From Ktedonobacteraceae bacterium (GTDB taxonomy: Bacteria > Chloroflexota > Ktedonobacteria > Ktedonobacterales > Ktedonobacteraceae), in assembly GCA_014896635.1 (NCBI GenBank), contig JADBKA010000089.1, positions 1 through 18,650 of the forward strand: DNA of 18,650 bases. The letters run 5' to 3'. Position numbers and translations under genes: made by a program. Below the pieces are notes generated by a model. It worked only from the letters and a program-made list of their open reading frames with translations. It was not told the DNA's origin and searched no databases. Position 1 is the stretch's first letter. The number at the start of each line of letters is the position of its first letter. Shown here piece by piece: positions 7,247 to 14,440 of this stretch.

Positions 7247-8602
7247 ATGAGCATTGACGTTGAACTTACAGATCTCGCCTACGGAGGCGATGCTGTGGGC
7301 AGCTATGAGGGTCGTGTCCTGTTCGTCCCCGGCGGTATCCCAGGAGAACGAGTCCGAGTAGAAATCATCGAGGAGCGCCGGGGACATGCACGCGCACAAT
7401 TGCTGGAAATCTTGCGTCCTTCCCCCGAACGGGTCGAACCCGCTTACCCGCTGCTGACTGATAGTGGCTGCCAGTGGCAGCATATCTCCTACCCGGCACA
7501 GCTCACCTGGAAGGCGCATATCGTCCGCCAACTCCTCGTCCGTATCGGTAAACAGCCAGACGCCCTCGTTCACCCCACAATTGGCATGCCCCAGGGGATT
7601 CCTCCCTGGCACTATCGTAACATCGCGCTATTTACTGTCAGCCCGCAAGGTGAAATAGGATTTAAACTTACTGATAGCCACGATGTCCAGGACCTGGAAG
7701 ATTGCCCGTTGCTCCATCCTGCGCTAGACCAGGTCTATCAACTGGTGCGTAGAAAACTCAAAGCCTACTTCGGAGATACGCTGGGCGCGATGATCCAGGG
7801 CTTCACAATACGTGGCGCGATAGGCGCCGCCGCCAATTCATCGACCAGTATCACTGAAGTCAAAGCTGTGCCAACACTGCTCTCAATCCATGCCCGCCCC
7901 GGCTCGCTCATGGAAAATCCTCAGCAACTCGCTCAGGAACTGATGACTATTGCACCGGGCATCGTGGGAGTGATCGTTGAGCGCGTCGGAGGACGCTACG
8001 GACGCATCTTCGCGGGCCAGGAGTTCTTGACTGATGTCTTGCTTGGCCGACGCTTCCGCGTCTCCGCCGACTCCTTCTTCCAGGTCAATATCATCCAGAC
8101 AGCGGTCCTCGTCGAACGGGCACTGGCTATGCTGGAGCCACAACGTTCGGATGTAGTGCTCGATGGCTACAGCGGCGTGGGTCTCTTCTCAGCCTTCCTG
8201 GCCCCACGCAGCGCGCGCGTCATCGCCATCGAGTCCCAGCCCAGCGCAGTGATGGATGCACGCGCCAGCGCCCAGATGAATAACCAGAATAATATCACAG
8301 TCCTTGAGGGAACTCTGGAACGCTTGCTCAACCAGTTGCACTACCACCGCGAGCGTATCGACGTCGCGCTGATCGATCCACCACGCGCTGGCTGCCATCC
8401 TAAAGCGCTCCAGGCATTACAGGTCGTCGCGCCGCGCGTCATCTGCTATGTCTCCTGCGACCCCAGCACACTGGCACGCGATATCGCTACTCTTTGCTCC
8501 AGTGGCCGCTACCATCTGGTTTCAGCACAACCTGTGGATATGTTTCCGCAAACCTACCACATTGAGTGTATTGCTCTGCTGGCTCGCATCGACGGGCGCT
8601 AG
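7247..8602 (+). CDS. rlmD: TrmA/RlmD-family RNA m5U methyltransferase
   Basis: This is a SAM-dependent RNA (uracil-C5)-methyltransferase; by family it should methylate 23S rRNA (RlmD/RlmCD type), though the site cannot be read from sequence. Numbering is from the frame's upstream GTG at 7229. An N-terminal TRAM domain (about 8-65) precedes the methyltransferase fold. SAM-binding residues are in LDGYSGVGLFSAFLAP (311-326), the LIDPPRAGCHPKAL motif lies at 381-394, the catalytic nucleophile is Cys410 in YVSCDPSTLARD, and Glu446 in YHIECIALL is the general base. The [4Fe-4S] site is incomplete: only Cys81 and Cys159 remain, while the other two usual ligands are replaced in PAYPLLTDSGCQWQH. I chose ATG 7247 (451 residues) because GAGG lies at 7238-7241; GTG 7229 and GTG 7241 are alternatives. 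It converges with the gene at 8714. Confidence 0.9.
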   Translation: MSIDVELTDLAYGGDAVGSYEGRVLFVPGGIPGERVRVEIIEERRGHARAQLLEILRPSPERVEPAYPLLTDSGCQWQHISYPAQLTWKAHIVRQLLVRIGKQPDALVHPTIGMPQGIPPWHYRNIALFTVSPQGEIGFKLTDSHDVQDLEDCPLLHPALDQVYQLVRRKLKAYFGDTLGAMIQGFTIRGAIGAAANSSTSITEVKAVPTLLSIHARPGSLMENPQQLAQELMTIAPGIVGVIVERVGGRYGRIFAGQEFLTDVLLGRRFRVSADSFFQVNIIQTAVLVERALAMLEPQRSDVVLDGYSGVGLFSAFLAPRSARVIAIESQPSAVMDARASAQMNNQNNITVLEGTLERLLNQLHYHRERIDVALIDPPRAGCHPKALQALQVVAPRVICYVSCDPSTLARDIATLCSSGRYHLVSAQPVDMFPQTYHIECIALLARIDGR

Positions 8603-8667
8603 TCAATAGCAGGAGAGAGGAGAGGACGCCGGCAGTCCTGCCGAATGTTCTCCTGGGGGTCCCTGTG

Positions 8668-8706
8668 AAAAAAGTGATAAGGACCGACCAGTCTGCTGGC
8701 CGGCCC
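8668..8706 (-). terminator. Rho-independent terminator of the PH-PASTA gene
   Basis: On the minus-strand transcript an 11-pair stem (8706-8696 with 8691-8681), including two G-U wobbles, closes on a four-base CAGA loop and begins eight bases after the stop codon. A seven-base gap is followed by six T (8673-8668). The A-C mismatches seen on the plus strand become G-U pairs only on the minus strand, which assigns the direction. The plus-strand gene may use the separate stem-loop at 8618-8654 (AGGAGA/TCTCCT outside, CGGCA/TGCCG inside), which lacks a T run. Confidence 0.6.
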
Positions 8707-8713
8707 TTGCGCC

Positions 8714-10309
8714 TCAAACTTTGATCTGGGTTGGACGTTTACTTAAAACAACTTCAATTTTACTTCCCTCTTCCATCAACGTCCCAGGTAGGGGATTCTG
8801 ACGCACCACCTGCCCTGGCGGAATATTGGCGGATTCCTCGGCCTCACCCGATACTGACACATCCAGGCCAACCTCTCGCGCATAGGCCATCGCCGTCAGC
8901 ACTTCCATGTTGCTGAGATCAGGCGCACCCCGGCTCTTCGCCTTCTCTTCCAGCTTCACCAGCACTGCTGCAAACCAGCGCTGCAAATTCTTCTTGGCCT
9001 CGGCATCCTTCCTGGCATCGTCCGCTCTCTCTTTATATGTCTTGATCCCCATAACCTCATCCTGCAACTGGAAAGGATGATCAACTGTGCGCAAAATGAT
9101 ATCAGGATTGCTGCCCGGTGTCTCTATCACCACATCTCCCACATCCAGGAAACGCTGAATAGGGCTGGGAATCCTGACTCTGACGTTTATGATGTTCTTG
9201 TACTCAGTCTCATCCCGCGTGGGATAGAAGAAAATTAGATGCCGGTTAATATCAATAATACGCTTGGTCGTAAGTATATAGACGTCATCAACGTAGTTCG
9301 TGTAGATCAATCCTGCCCAGATCAGCAGCGCCACCGCTGCCAGGCCCACAACAGACCACCAGATTTGCAGGGCCGTTCCCTGCAAATGCAAAGAAAATGA
9401 AGAGACTACTGAGAGCAGCAATAACACGAATAGGCTCATCAGCGGCGAGAAAAGGTCTCTCGCCAGCACATATTTCGAGCGCTGGATGTATTTGACGGTA
9501 CGTTCCCCCTGCGTATAGCGAACGTCGCAAGGAATACGCAAGATTCCGCCGAACGTACGCCTGGGGCCATTGTGACCGCGCAGAGGAGGATAGTCAGCAT
9601 CGGGATCTGGTAGCGGCGGCACCTCCTTCCCTTTTGCCAGTTGTTCCAGCACACCAGCAATATCACGGTCCTGCGGCATTGGCTGCTTCTCTTCTTTCGC
9701 TTTGGCAGGCGTCACTTTGCCCACGATCCCTTGCAGGGCTTCGCGTACTTTCTTGGGGTGAGGGACCCCTTCCATATTGAGCTGGCTTCCGTCCAGGTAG
9801 ACATTCACGGTACCGTACCCCAGCAAAACTCCCAGGATATCTTTCTGACTGGTGCCTACCTGCTGCACACTACTAAGCAATATCGCCTTGCGCACCGGCT
9901 CCACAAGCCCCTTCCAGCTCACAATACGCTTGTTTGTGATGATGTACGTCTCGAACCACCAGGCCACAAGGTCTCGATAGATAAACCAGATTGCCGCAGC
10001 GATGACCCCCAGCACCGCCAGCACCACTACCAGCCCCCAGAGCGCCGCCATCGCCGGCGGCATGAGCAGCGCCAGCCACAACACTACAAACAGTATCCCA
10101 ACTGCCCCCAGCAACGGCAAACCAGGCTGTACCAGAAACCACCAGTGCTTGCGCACTACCAGTCGCACATCTTCACCGGGCTGCTGCCCCAAAAAATGCC
10201 AGCGCTTATCCTTCCCCAAACGCAGCAACTGCAAACTGAATCGCTCGCGCGCAGAACCCCAGAGACCTACCAGCGGGCCAGCCATGTTCCTTTTCGATTG
10301 ATCAGCCAT
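8714..10309 (-). CDS. Membrane protein with two bacterial PH domains and a C-terminal PASTA domain
   Basis: The 531-residue protein is an internal duplication of a membrane hairpin plus a bacterial PH (DUF304/bPH_2-type) domain. Membrane segments are at about 58-80 and 86-112, then PH domain 1 (about 118-195) with the motif YIITNKRIVSWKGL. A second pair of segments (about 285-310 and 316-338) is followed by PH domain 2 (about 340-425) with the matching motif YILTTKRIIDINRHL. The C-terminus (about 461-523) reads as one PASTA domain: APDLSNMEVLTAM, a GLDV strand, IPPGQVVRQNPLPGTLMEEGS and a final VVLS strand. PASTA domains usually bind muropeptides or beta-lactams outside the cell, whereas these PH domains are usually cytoplasmic; with an even number of membrane segments the PASTA would be inside, an unresolved topology. 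The start is ATG with GAGGTAAC before it. It follows a CvpA-like gene by 66 bases, probably co-transcribed. Function is unknown. Confidence 0.85.
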   Translation of the reverse strand: MADQSKRNMAGPLVGLWGSARERFSLQLLRLGKDKRWHFLGQQPGEDVRLVVRKHWWFLVQPGLPLLGAVGILFVVLWLALLMPPAMAALWGLVVVLAVLGVIAAAIWFIYRDLVAWWFETYIITNKRIVSWKGLVEPVRKAILLSSVQQVGTSQKDILGVLLGYGTVNVYLDGSQLNMEGVPHPKKVREALQGIVGKVTPAKAKEEKQPMPQDRDIAGVLEQLAKGKEVPPLPDPDADYPPLRGHNGPRRTFGGILRIPCDVRYTQGERTVKYIQRSKYVLARDLFSPLMSLFVLLLLSVVSSFSLHLQGTALQIWWSVVGLAAVALLIWAGLIYTNYVDDVYILTTKRIIDINRHLIFFYPTRDETEYKNIINVRVRIPSPIQRFLDVGDVVIETPGSNPDIILRTVDHPFQLQDEVMGIKTYKERADDARKDAEAKKNLQRWFAAVLVKLEEKAKSRGAPDLSNMEVLTAMAYAREVGLDVSVSGEAEESANIPPGQVVRQNPLPGTLMEEGSKIEVVLSKRPTQIKV

Positions 10310-10375
10310 ATGTTACCTCATCGCAGCAAAGACAGTACGCCCCTCCAGCGGTTCATTTCTCATACAACCAGCCGG

Positions 10376-10942
10376 CTACTTTTTGGCCGGGCCAGACGAT
10401 GCTTTTTTCGCCCTGGCCGCTATCAACGCAGCTATCACAGCCAGCAGGACGATGAGGAAGATGACAGGGAAAAAACTGAAAGGGTCCGGCGCCTGAAGCG
10501 GCACCGTGATAGACGGACGCCCATTCGTAATACTAAAATAATTTCTGAGAAACGCCATCACAAAAGCGCCTGAGGCTACAGCCGGAATGATGCCAAAAAA
10601 ACGGTCGTGTGGCGTCCCAGGCGCTGGAAAGAGCTTATTGCCAGCAAAGTAGCCCAGTACAACAATTCCCACAAAAATCACCAGCGACCACACAGGTGTC
10701 ATTGCTGTATCCGCCGGCACTAACGACTGCGCCGTTACACTGGCACTCCCTGTTGTAAGATAGGAAAACATCGCCGGAATGCGCGCCAGGAATTGCAACA
10801 GTCCCTTGCTGGTCTCAGGACGGACAATCACTACCGCCAGCAGAACACCGAGCAGCGAGATCAACTCCCGCCGCCAGCCGCGCATAAATCCGCCCACCAT
10901 AAAGGCCAGAATAGCCACAACAAAGCATTGCAGGTCATTCAT
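10376..10942 (-). CDS. CvpA-like small integral membrane protein
   Basis: The 188-residue protein has about four hydrophobic segments (near 6-20, 28-42, 84-102 and 155-178) plus a shorter one near 118-130, and a lysine-rich tail (ARAKKASSGPAKK). The N-terminal sequence GGFMRGWRRELISLLGVLLAVV resembles the start of CvpA/colicin V production family proteins, where a glycine-rich helix is followed by a charged R-G-x-R-R turn. CvpA homologues are linked to envelope homeostasis, but no enzymatic role is known. The ATG at 10942 has AGGGGAG about ten bases upstream, slightly far. It is the first gene of a minus-strand pair with the PH-PASTA gene, and diverges from gyrA. The family match is judged by eye; an unrelated small membrane protein is possible. 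Confidence 0.6.
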   Translation of the reverse strand: MNDLQCFVVAILAFMVGGFMRGWRRELISLLGVLLAVVIVRPETSKGLLQFLARIPAMFSYLTTGSASVTAQSLVPADTAMTPVWSLVIFVGIVVLGYFAGNKLFPAPGTPHDRFFGIIPAVASGAFVMAFLRNYFSITNGRPSITVPLQAPDPFSFFPVIFLIVLLAVIAALIAARAKKASSGPAKK

Positions 10943-11344
10943 AAGTTTATTTCTCCCCTATGACATCAGACTGAACAGGCACATCTACAACTTATCCCGT
11001 TATTATCCTTCTGCGATCATCTGAAACCCTTCCTCGCATTGGTGATACCGCTTCTGCATTTATCATACCACAGGTTTTTGGGAAAAAACATACTCAGAAC
11101 AGAACAATTTGCAGACTCTCCGAAAACTCATAAACTTTTCTTTCCAGGTTGCTCGCAAGGCAGATTTTCCAGCTTCCTCACACTGAAAACCCTGGCCTGA
11201 AAGAGCAAAAACTCGTAATTACTACCCGTATGTGCTATACTAATAGCAGGCAGGATCAAATTTTCTAGCCCCCCGCTTGCTTAAACAACCTTTTCAGCCC
11301 GATATCGCCTTCGGCTATGTCTGTTTTGGTGAGGATTGACGCGC
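10943..11344. other. Divergent intergenic region between cvpA-like gene and gyrA
   Basis: These 402 bases are AT-richer than their surroundings and contain no supported gene. They hold the gyrA promoter (11233-11241) and ribosome-binding site (GAGGA, 11331-11335). An A/T-rich hairpin, GTTTTT-GGGA-AAAAAC, lies at 11074-11089. On the minus strand TATGAT and GATAAT hexamers are possible -10 boxes for the cvpA-like gene, but neither has a good -35 box. Confidence 0.7.
11233..11241 (+). promoter_or_regulatory. gyrA extended -10 promoter
   Basis: TG (11233-11234), one base, and TATACT (11236-11241, 5 of 6) form an extended -10 element. The -35 position (11213-11218, TCGTAA) is poor, as is common for extended -10 promoters. 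The leader to the ATG would be close to 100 bases. Confidence 0.5.
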
Positions 11345-13834
11345 ATGGAACTGGGTAATATCAAACCCGTCAATATTGTTGAAGAAATGACCAGCGCCTA
11401 CCTCGACTACTCGATGAGTGTGATCGTGAGTCGCGCGCTGCCCGATGTTCGAGATGGTCTCAAACCGGTCCACCGCCGCATTCTCTATGCGATGGAACAG
11501 ATGGGCCTGCAATCGACAAAGCAATTTCGCAAATGCGCCGGCACAGTCGGCGAGGTGCTGAAAAATTTTCACCCGCACGGTGACAGCGCCGTCTATGATG
11601 CCCTGGTCCGCATGGCACAGCCCTGGTCCATGCGCTATCCTCTGGTCCTCGGCCAGGGCAACTTCGGCTCACAGGACGACGATCCCCCGGCTGCAATGCG
11701 CTACACCGAGGCAAAAATGGCCGCCATCGCCGATGAGTTGCTGCGCGACATCGACAAAGAGACGGTTGACTTCGTGCCTAACTACGATAACCAGGTACAG
11801 CAGCCGACCGTCCTGCCGGCACGCCTGCCCAACCTGCTGCTTAACGGCTCAACCGGCATCGCCGTCGGCATGGCAACCAACATCCCTCCCCATAATCTCA
11901 ATGAGATCTGCGACGGCATCGCCTACCTGATCGACCAGCCCGAAGCGACAACAGAAGAATTGTCGCGCATCATCCGAGGACCCGACTTTCCAACCGGCGG
12001 CATCATCCAGGGCCGCGAGGGCATTCGCAATATGTATGCTAATGGTCGCGGGCGCATCGTAGTCCGCGCTCGCACCCACTTTGAAGAGTCGGAACGCGGC
12101 AAGATCAGCATTATCACCACTGAACTGCCCTACCAGGTCAATAAGGCAGAGCTGGTCAAGAAAATCGCCGAACTGGCACGCGACAAGAAAATCGACGGCA
12201 TCGCAGAGGTACGCGACGAGTCAGACCGCCAGGGCATGCGCATGGTGATCGAATTGAAACGCGACGCCAGCGCCGAAAGCGTCCTCAATTCGCTCTTCAA
12301 ATATACTGCGATGCAAAGTTCCTTCAATGCAAATATGCTGGCCCTCGTCGAAAAGCAGCCGCGCACACTGACGCTCAAGGCGTTTCTCCAGCACTATATC
12401 CACCACCGCGAGACCGTCCTCACCCGCCGCACTCGCTACGAACTGGCAAAGGCCGAGGCCCGCCGGCACATCCTCGAAGGACTGAAAATCGCGCTGGACC
12501 ACCTGGACGAGGTAATCAATATCATCCGCGCTTCCCGCTCGGCCTACGAAGATGGCTTGCAGAACCTGCGCGCGCAGTTCGGTTTCTCAGATGAACAGGC
12601 CAGGGCCATCCTCGATATGCGCCTGGCTCGCCTGGCCGCCCTCGAACGCCAGAAGATCGAAGATGAACTGCAAGAAGTCATCAAGAATATCGCTTACTAC
12701 CATATGCTCCTCAGCGATATCAATGAGATTCGCAAGCTCATTAAAGCAGACCTGAAGGAACTCAAGGAGAAGTACGGCGACGAGCGGCGAACCGAGATCC
12801 GCGAGTCCGAGGCCGGCGAATTCAAAGCCGAGGACCTGATCCCCAATGAAGAGGTTGTCGTAACCCTGACTGAAAAAGGCTATATCAAACGCCTTCCTTC
12901 CAACACCTACCGCGCTCAGCGTAGAGGCGGACGCGGCGTGACAGGCATGGTGACACGCGAAGATGATACCGTGCGCCACCTGATCGTGACACACACGCAC
13001 GATAGCCTGCTCTTCTTCACTGACCGGGGCCGCGTCTTCCAGCTCAAGGTCTATGAATTGCCCGATGTGAGCCGTACCGCCAGAGGCGAGCACCTCATCA
13101 ACCTGATCGCCATTGAACAGCGCGAGCGCATCACTGCCCTGGTAGCAGTGCCGAAAGGCGTGAGCCGCGATTTTATGATCGTGGCTACCAGGAAAGGTGA
13201 GGTCAAGAAAACGGTGATGAGCGAGTTTGAGGTAGTACGCCGTCAGGGCCTGATCGCTATGAATCTAGAGGACGATGACGAGTTGATCGGCGCCAAACTG
13301 GCACGCGCGGATGACGACGTGTTGCTGATCACGGCAAACGGCCAGGCCATTCGCTTTGCGGTCGCCGATCTGCGCTCCGCATCACGCACCAGTGGAGGGG
13401 TACGAGGCATTCGCCTGGCTCCTGACGATACTGTCGTCTCACTGAACCTGGCCCCACAGAACACAGAACTGCTGGTCGTGACAGAACATGGCTATGGCAA
13501 GCGCACGCCGATCACCGAGTATCCCCGCCACAACCGGGGCGGCGGCGGTGTGCTTACCGCGAAGCTGAACGAGAAGACCGGGCGCATCGCGGCAGCACGG
13601 GTGATTACCACGACAGACAATGATCTGATGATCATTTCAGCTAGCGGCGTCGTTATCCGCACCGACGTCACCCTGATCAAGCAGTCAGGACGCTCTACAC
13701 AGGGCGTCATCCTGATGCACCTGGCCGAAGGCGACACGGTCGTGGCCGTCGCTACCACCAACGGCAAGAAGCTAGATAGCGACGAGTTGCAGCAGATAGC
13801 TACGGAATCTATCACTCAAAACCAGGAAGAATAA
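11345..13834 (+). CDS. gyrA: DNA gyrase subunit A
   Basis: GyrA is the DNA breakage-reunion subunit of gyrase; with GyrB it introduces negative supercoils using ATP. From ATG 11345 the protein has 829 residues. The N-terminal part shows the winged-helix signature [19 protein letters not shown], the quinolone-determining region [20 protein letters not shown] (76-95), and the active-site Tyr120 in [10 protein letters not shown]. Ser81 and Asp85, matching E. coli Ser83 and Asp87, are the common wild-type residues. The C-terminal beta-pinwheel contains a complete GyrA box, QRRGGRG (525-531), which separates it from topoisomerase IV ParC. The frame stays open to a TTG at 11336, but GAGGA at 11331-11335 is nine bases before the ATG and abuts the TTG, so the ATG is preferred. 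No gyrB is nearby, so the gene stands alone here. It ends in a strong terminator region. Confidence 0.98.
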   Translation: MELGNIKPVNIVEEMTSAYLDYSMSVIVSRALPDVRDGLKPVHRRILYAMEQMGLQSTKQFRKCAGTVGEVLKNFHPHGDSAVYDALVRMAQPWSMRYPLVLGQGNFGSQDDDPPAAMRYTEAKMAAIADELLRDIDKETVDFVPNYDNQVQQPTVLPARLPNLLLNGSTGIAVGMATNIPPHNLNEICDGIAYLIDQPEATTEELSRIIRGPDFPTGGIIQGREGIRNMYANGRGRIVVRARTHFEESERGKISIITTELPYQVNKAELVKKIAELARDKKIDGIAEVRDESDRQGMRMVIELKRDASAESVLNSLFKYTAMQSSFNANMLALVEKQPRTLTLKAFLQHYIHHRETVLTRRTRYELAKAEARRHILEGLKIALDHLDEVINIIRASRSAYEDGLQNLRAQFGFSDEQARAILDMRLARLAALERQKIEDELQEVIKNIAYYHMLLSDINEIRKLIKADLKELKEKYGDERRTEIRESEAGEFKAEDLIPNEEVVVTLTEKGYIKRLPSNTYRAQRRGGRGVTGMVTREDDTVRHLIVTHTHDSLLFFTDRGRVFQLKVYELPDVSRTARGEHLINLIAIEQRERITALVAVPKGVSRDFMIVATRKGEVKKTVMSEFEVVRRQGLIAMNLEDDDELIGAKLARADDDVLLITANGQAIRFAVADLRSASRTSGGVRGIRLAPDDTVVSLNLAPQNTELLVVTEHGYGKRTPITEYPRHNRGGGGVLTAKLNEKTGRIAAARVITTTDNDLMIISASGVVIRTDVTLIKQSGRSTQGVILMHLAEGDTVVAVATTNGKKLDSDELQQIATESITQNQEE

Positions 13835-13836
13835 AT

Positions 13837-13870
13837 ATGAGACAGCAGAACTGCCAGTTCTGCCTCTCAT
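13837..13870 (+). other. Long bulged hairpin directly after gyrA
   Basis: GCAGAAC (13845-13851) and GTTCTGC (13857-13863) pair across a five-base loop, and ATGAG (13837-13841) pairs with CTCAT (13866-13870) outside a small internal loop. It begins three bases after the gyrA stop. No T run follows immediately, so it may be an RNA-stabilising 3' structure preceding the terminator proper at 13897-13953. TCCTTTT/AAAAGGA (13877-13892) is a second small palindrome. Confidence 0.55.
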
Positions 13871-13896
13871 GGCAAATCCTTTTAAAAAAGGAAATT

Positions 13897-13953
13897 GGGG
13901 GTACCCCCACCCCCCGCCAGGGGGCATGCGCCCCCCTGGACCCCCCCTTTTTT
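13897..13953 (+). terminator. GC-rich double-palindrome terminator after gyrA
   Basis: GGGGG-TA-CCCCC (13897-13908) is followed by a strong stem CCAGGGGG (13917-13924) with CCCCCTGG (13932-13939). After A and seven C comes a run of six T (13948-13953). Hairpin plus T run marks an intrinsic terminator for gyrA, but the seven-base C run between stem and T run and the multiple G5-G6/C5-C7 runs are atypical and could be an interspersed repeat. It lies between convergent genes and could act on both strands. Confidence 0.65.
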
Positions 13954-13966
13954 GTTCAGTCTACGC

Positions 13967-14329
13967 TTATGGAGCAAGAATCTCCTGGATTCGCTCTCCC
14001 CGGCGAACACGCTGCGCAGTTACGCGATCTTTTTGCGCAGCAAGTTTGATCATGGGAAACGGGCGATGAAATCGCCTGTCGAACTCTTCAGCTTTTTGCT
14101 CCGAAAGCAGTGCGCGCCGCTCGTAAGCGCGCGCGAAAATATCGCGTTTCACATCATCCGCGACATCCGCCAGCAACAGGTAGGCCAGCACGAAATCTGG
14201 CTTGCCTCGTTCCGCATATGCATCTGCATAGGCAGCCGCATCACTTCCCATTTCCAACTGCCTGTGGGCCTGCTCCATGAACACATCCTTCGATAACTCA
14301 CCGTAGAGTTCAGCAAATGAACCACTCAT
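13967..14329 (-). CDS. Hypothetical protein, 120 residues
   Basis: I do not recognise this protein. It is 120 residues, predicted mainly alpha-helical and soluble, with no signal peptide, membrane segment or cysteine. The first half is acidic and alanine-rich (MGSDAAAYADAYAERGKPDFVLAYLLLADVADD), and the second half is rich in arginine and lysine, including FDRRFHRPFPMIKLAAQKDR. It looks real: the ATG at 14329 has AGGAG seven bases upstream, and a plausible promoter (TTGCGC, 18 bases, TATTAT) lies at 14430-14401. The helical acidic-then-basic composition would suit a small binding or adaptor protein, but that is only an inference. It converges with gyrA across the GC-rich terminator block and lies 111 bases downstream of the glycosyltransferase gene. 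Confidence 0.75.
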   Translation of the reverse strand: MSGSFAELYGELSKDVFMEQAHRQLEMGSDAAAYADAYAERGKPDFVLAYLLLADVADDVKRDIFARAYERRALLSEQKAEEFDRRFHRPFPMIKLAAQKDRVTAQRVRRGERIQEILAP

Positions 14330-14400
14330 GGGATACTCCTGACTACGGGTTCAAGAAACAACAAACTGACACTTGCCAATCTTCTACTTTTCTCTTCTCT

Positions 14401-14430
14401 ATAATAGTGTAGAAAGCGCAGCCAGCGCAA
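14401..14430 (-). promoter_or_regulatory. Candidate promoter for the 120-residue hypothetical gene
   Basis: On the minus strand TTGCGC (14430-14425, 4 of 6) is followed after 18 bases by TATTAT (14406-14401, 5 of 6). An imperfect hairpin (14429-14450, AACT/AGTT and CGCT/AGCG arms) overlaps the end of the upstream glycosyltransferase gene and the -35 box. Confidence 0.45.
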
Positions 14431-14440
14431 CTCACCGCTA

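Noticed and set aside
9641..10573. A 310-codon plus-strand frame across the PH-PASTA and CvpA-like genes
   Set aside because: It is antisense to two coherent membrane-protein genes and has a low-complexity R/H/Q composition with no start context.
10957..10969. CCTATGACATCAG, matching 11 of 13 bases of the palindrome at 18544-18556
   Set aside because: It lacks the left arm of the palindrome, and 10-base matches between two sites are expected by chance many times in a window of this length.
13845..13953. The hairpins after gyrA considered as a CRISPR array or integron attachment site
   Set aside because: There are no regularly spaced direct repeats, no spacers, no cas or integrase genes, and the structures fit 3'-end or terminator hairpins.
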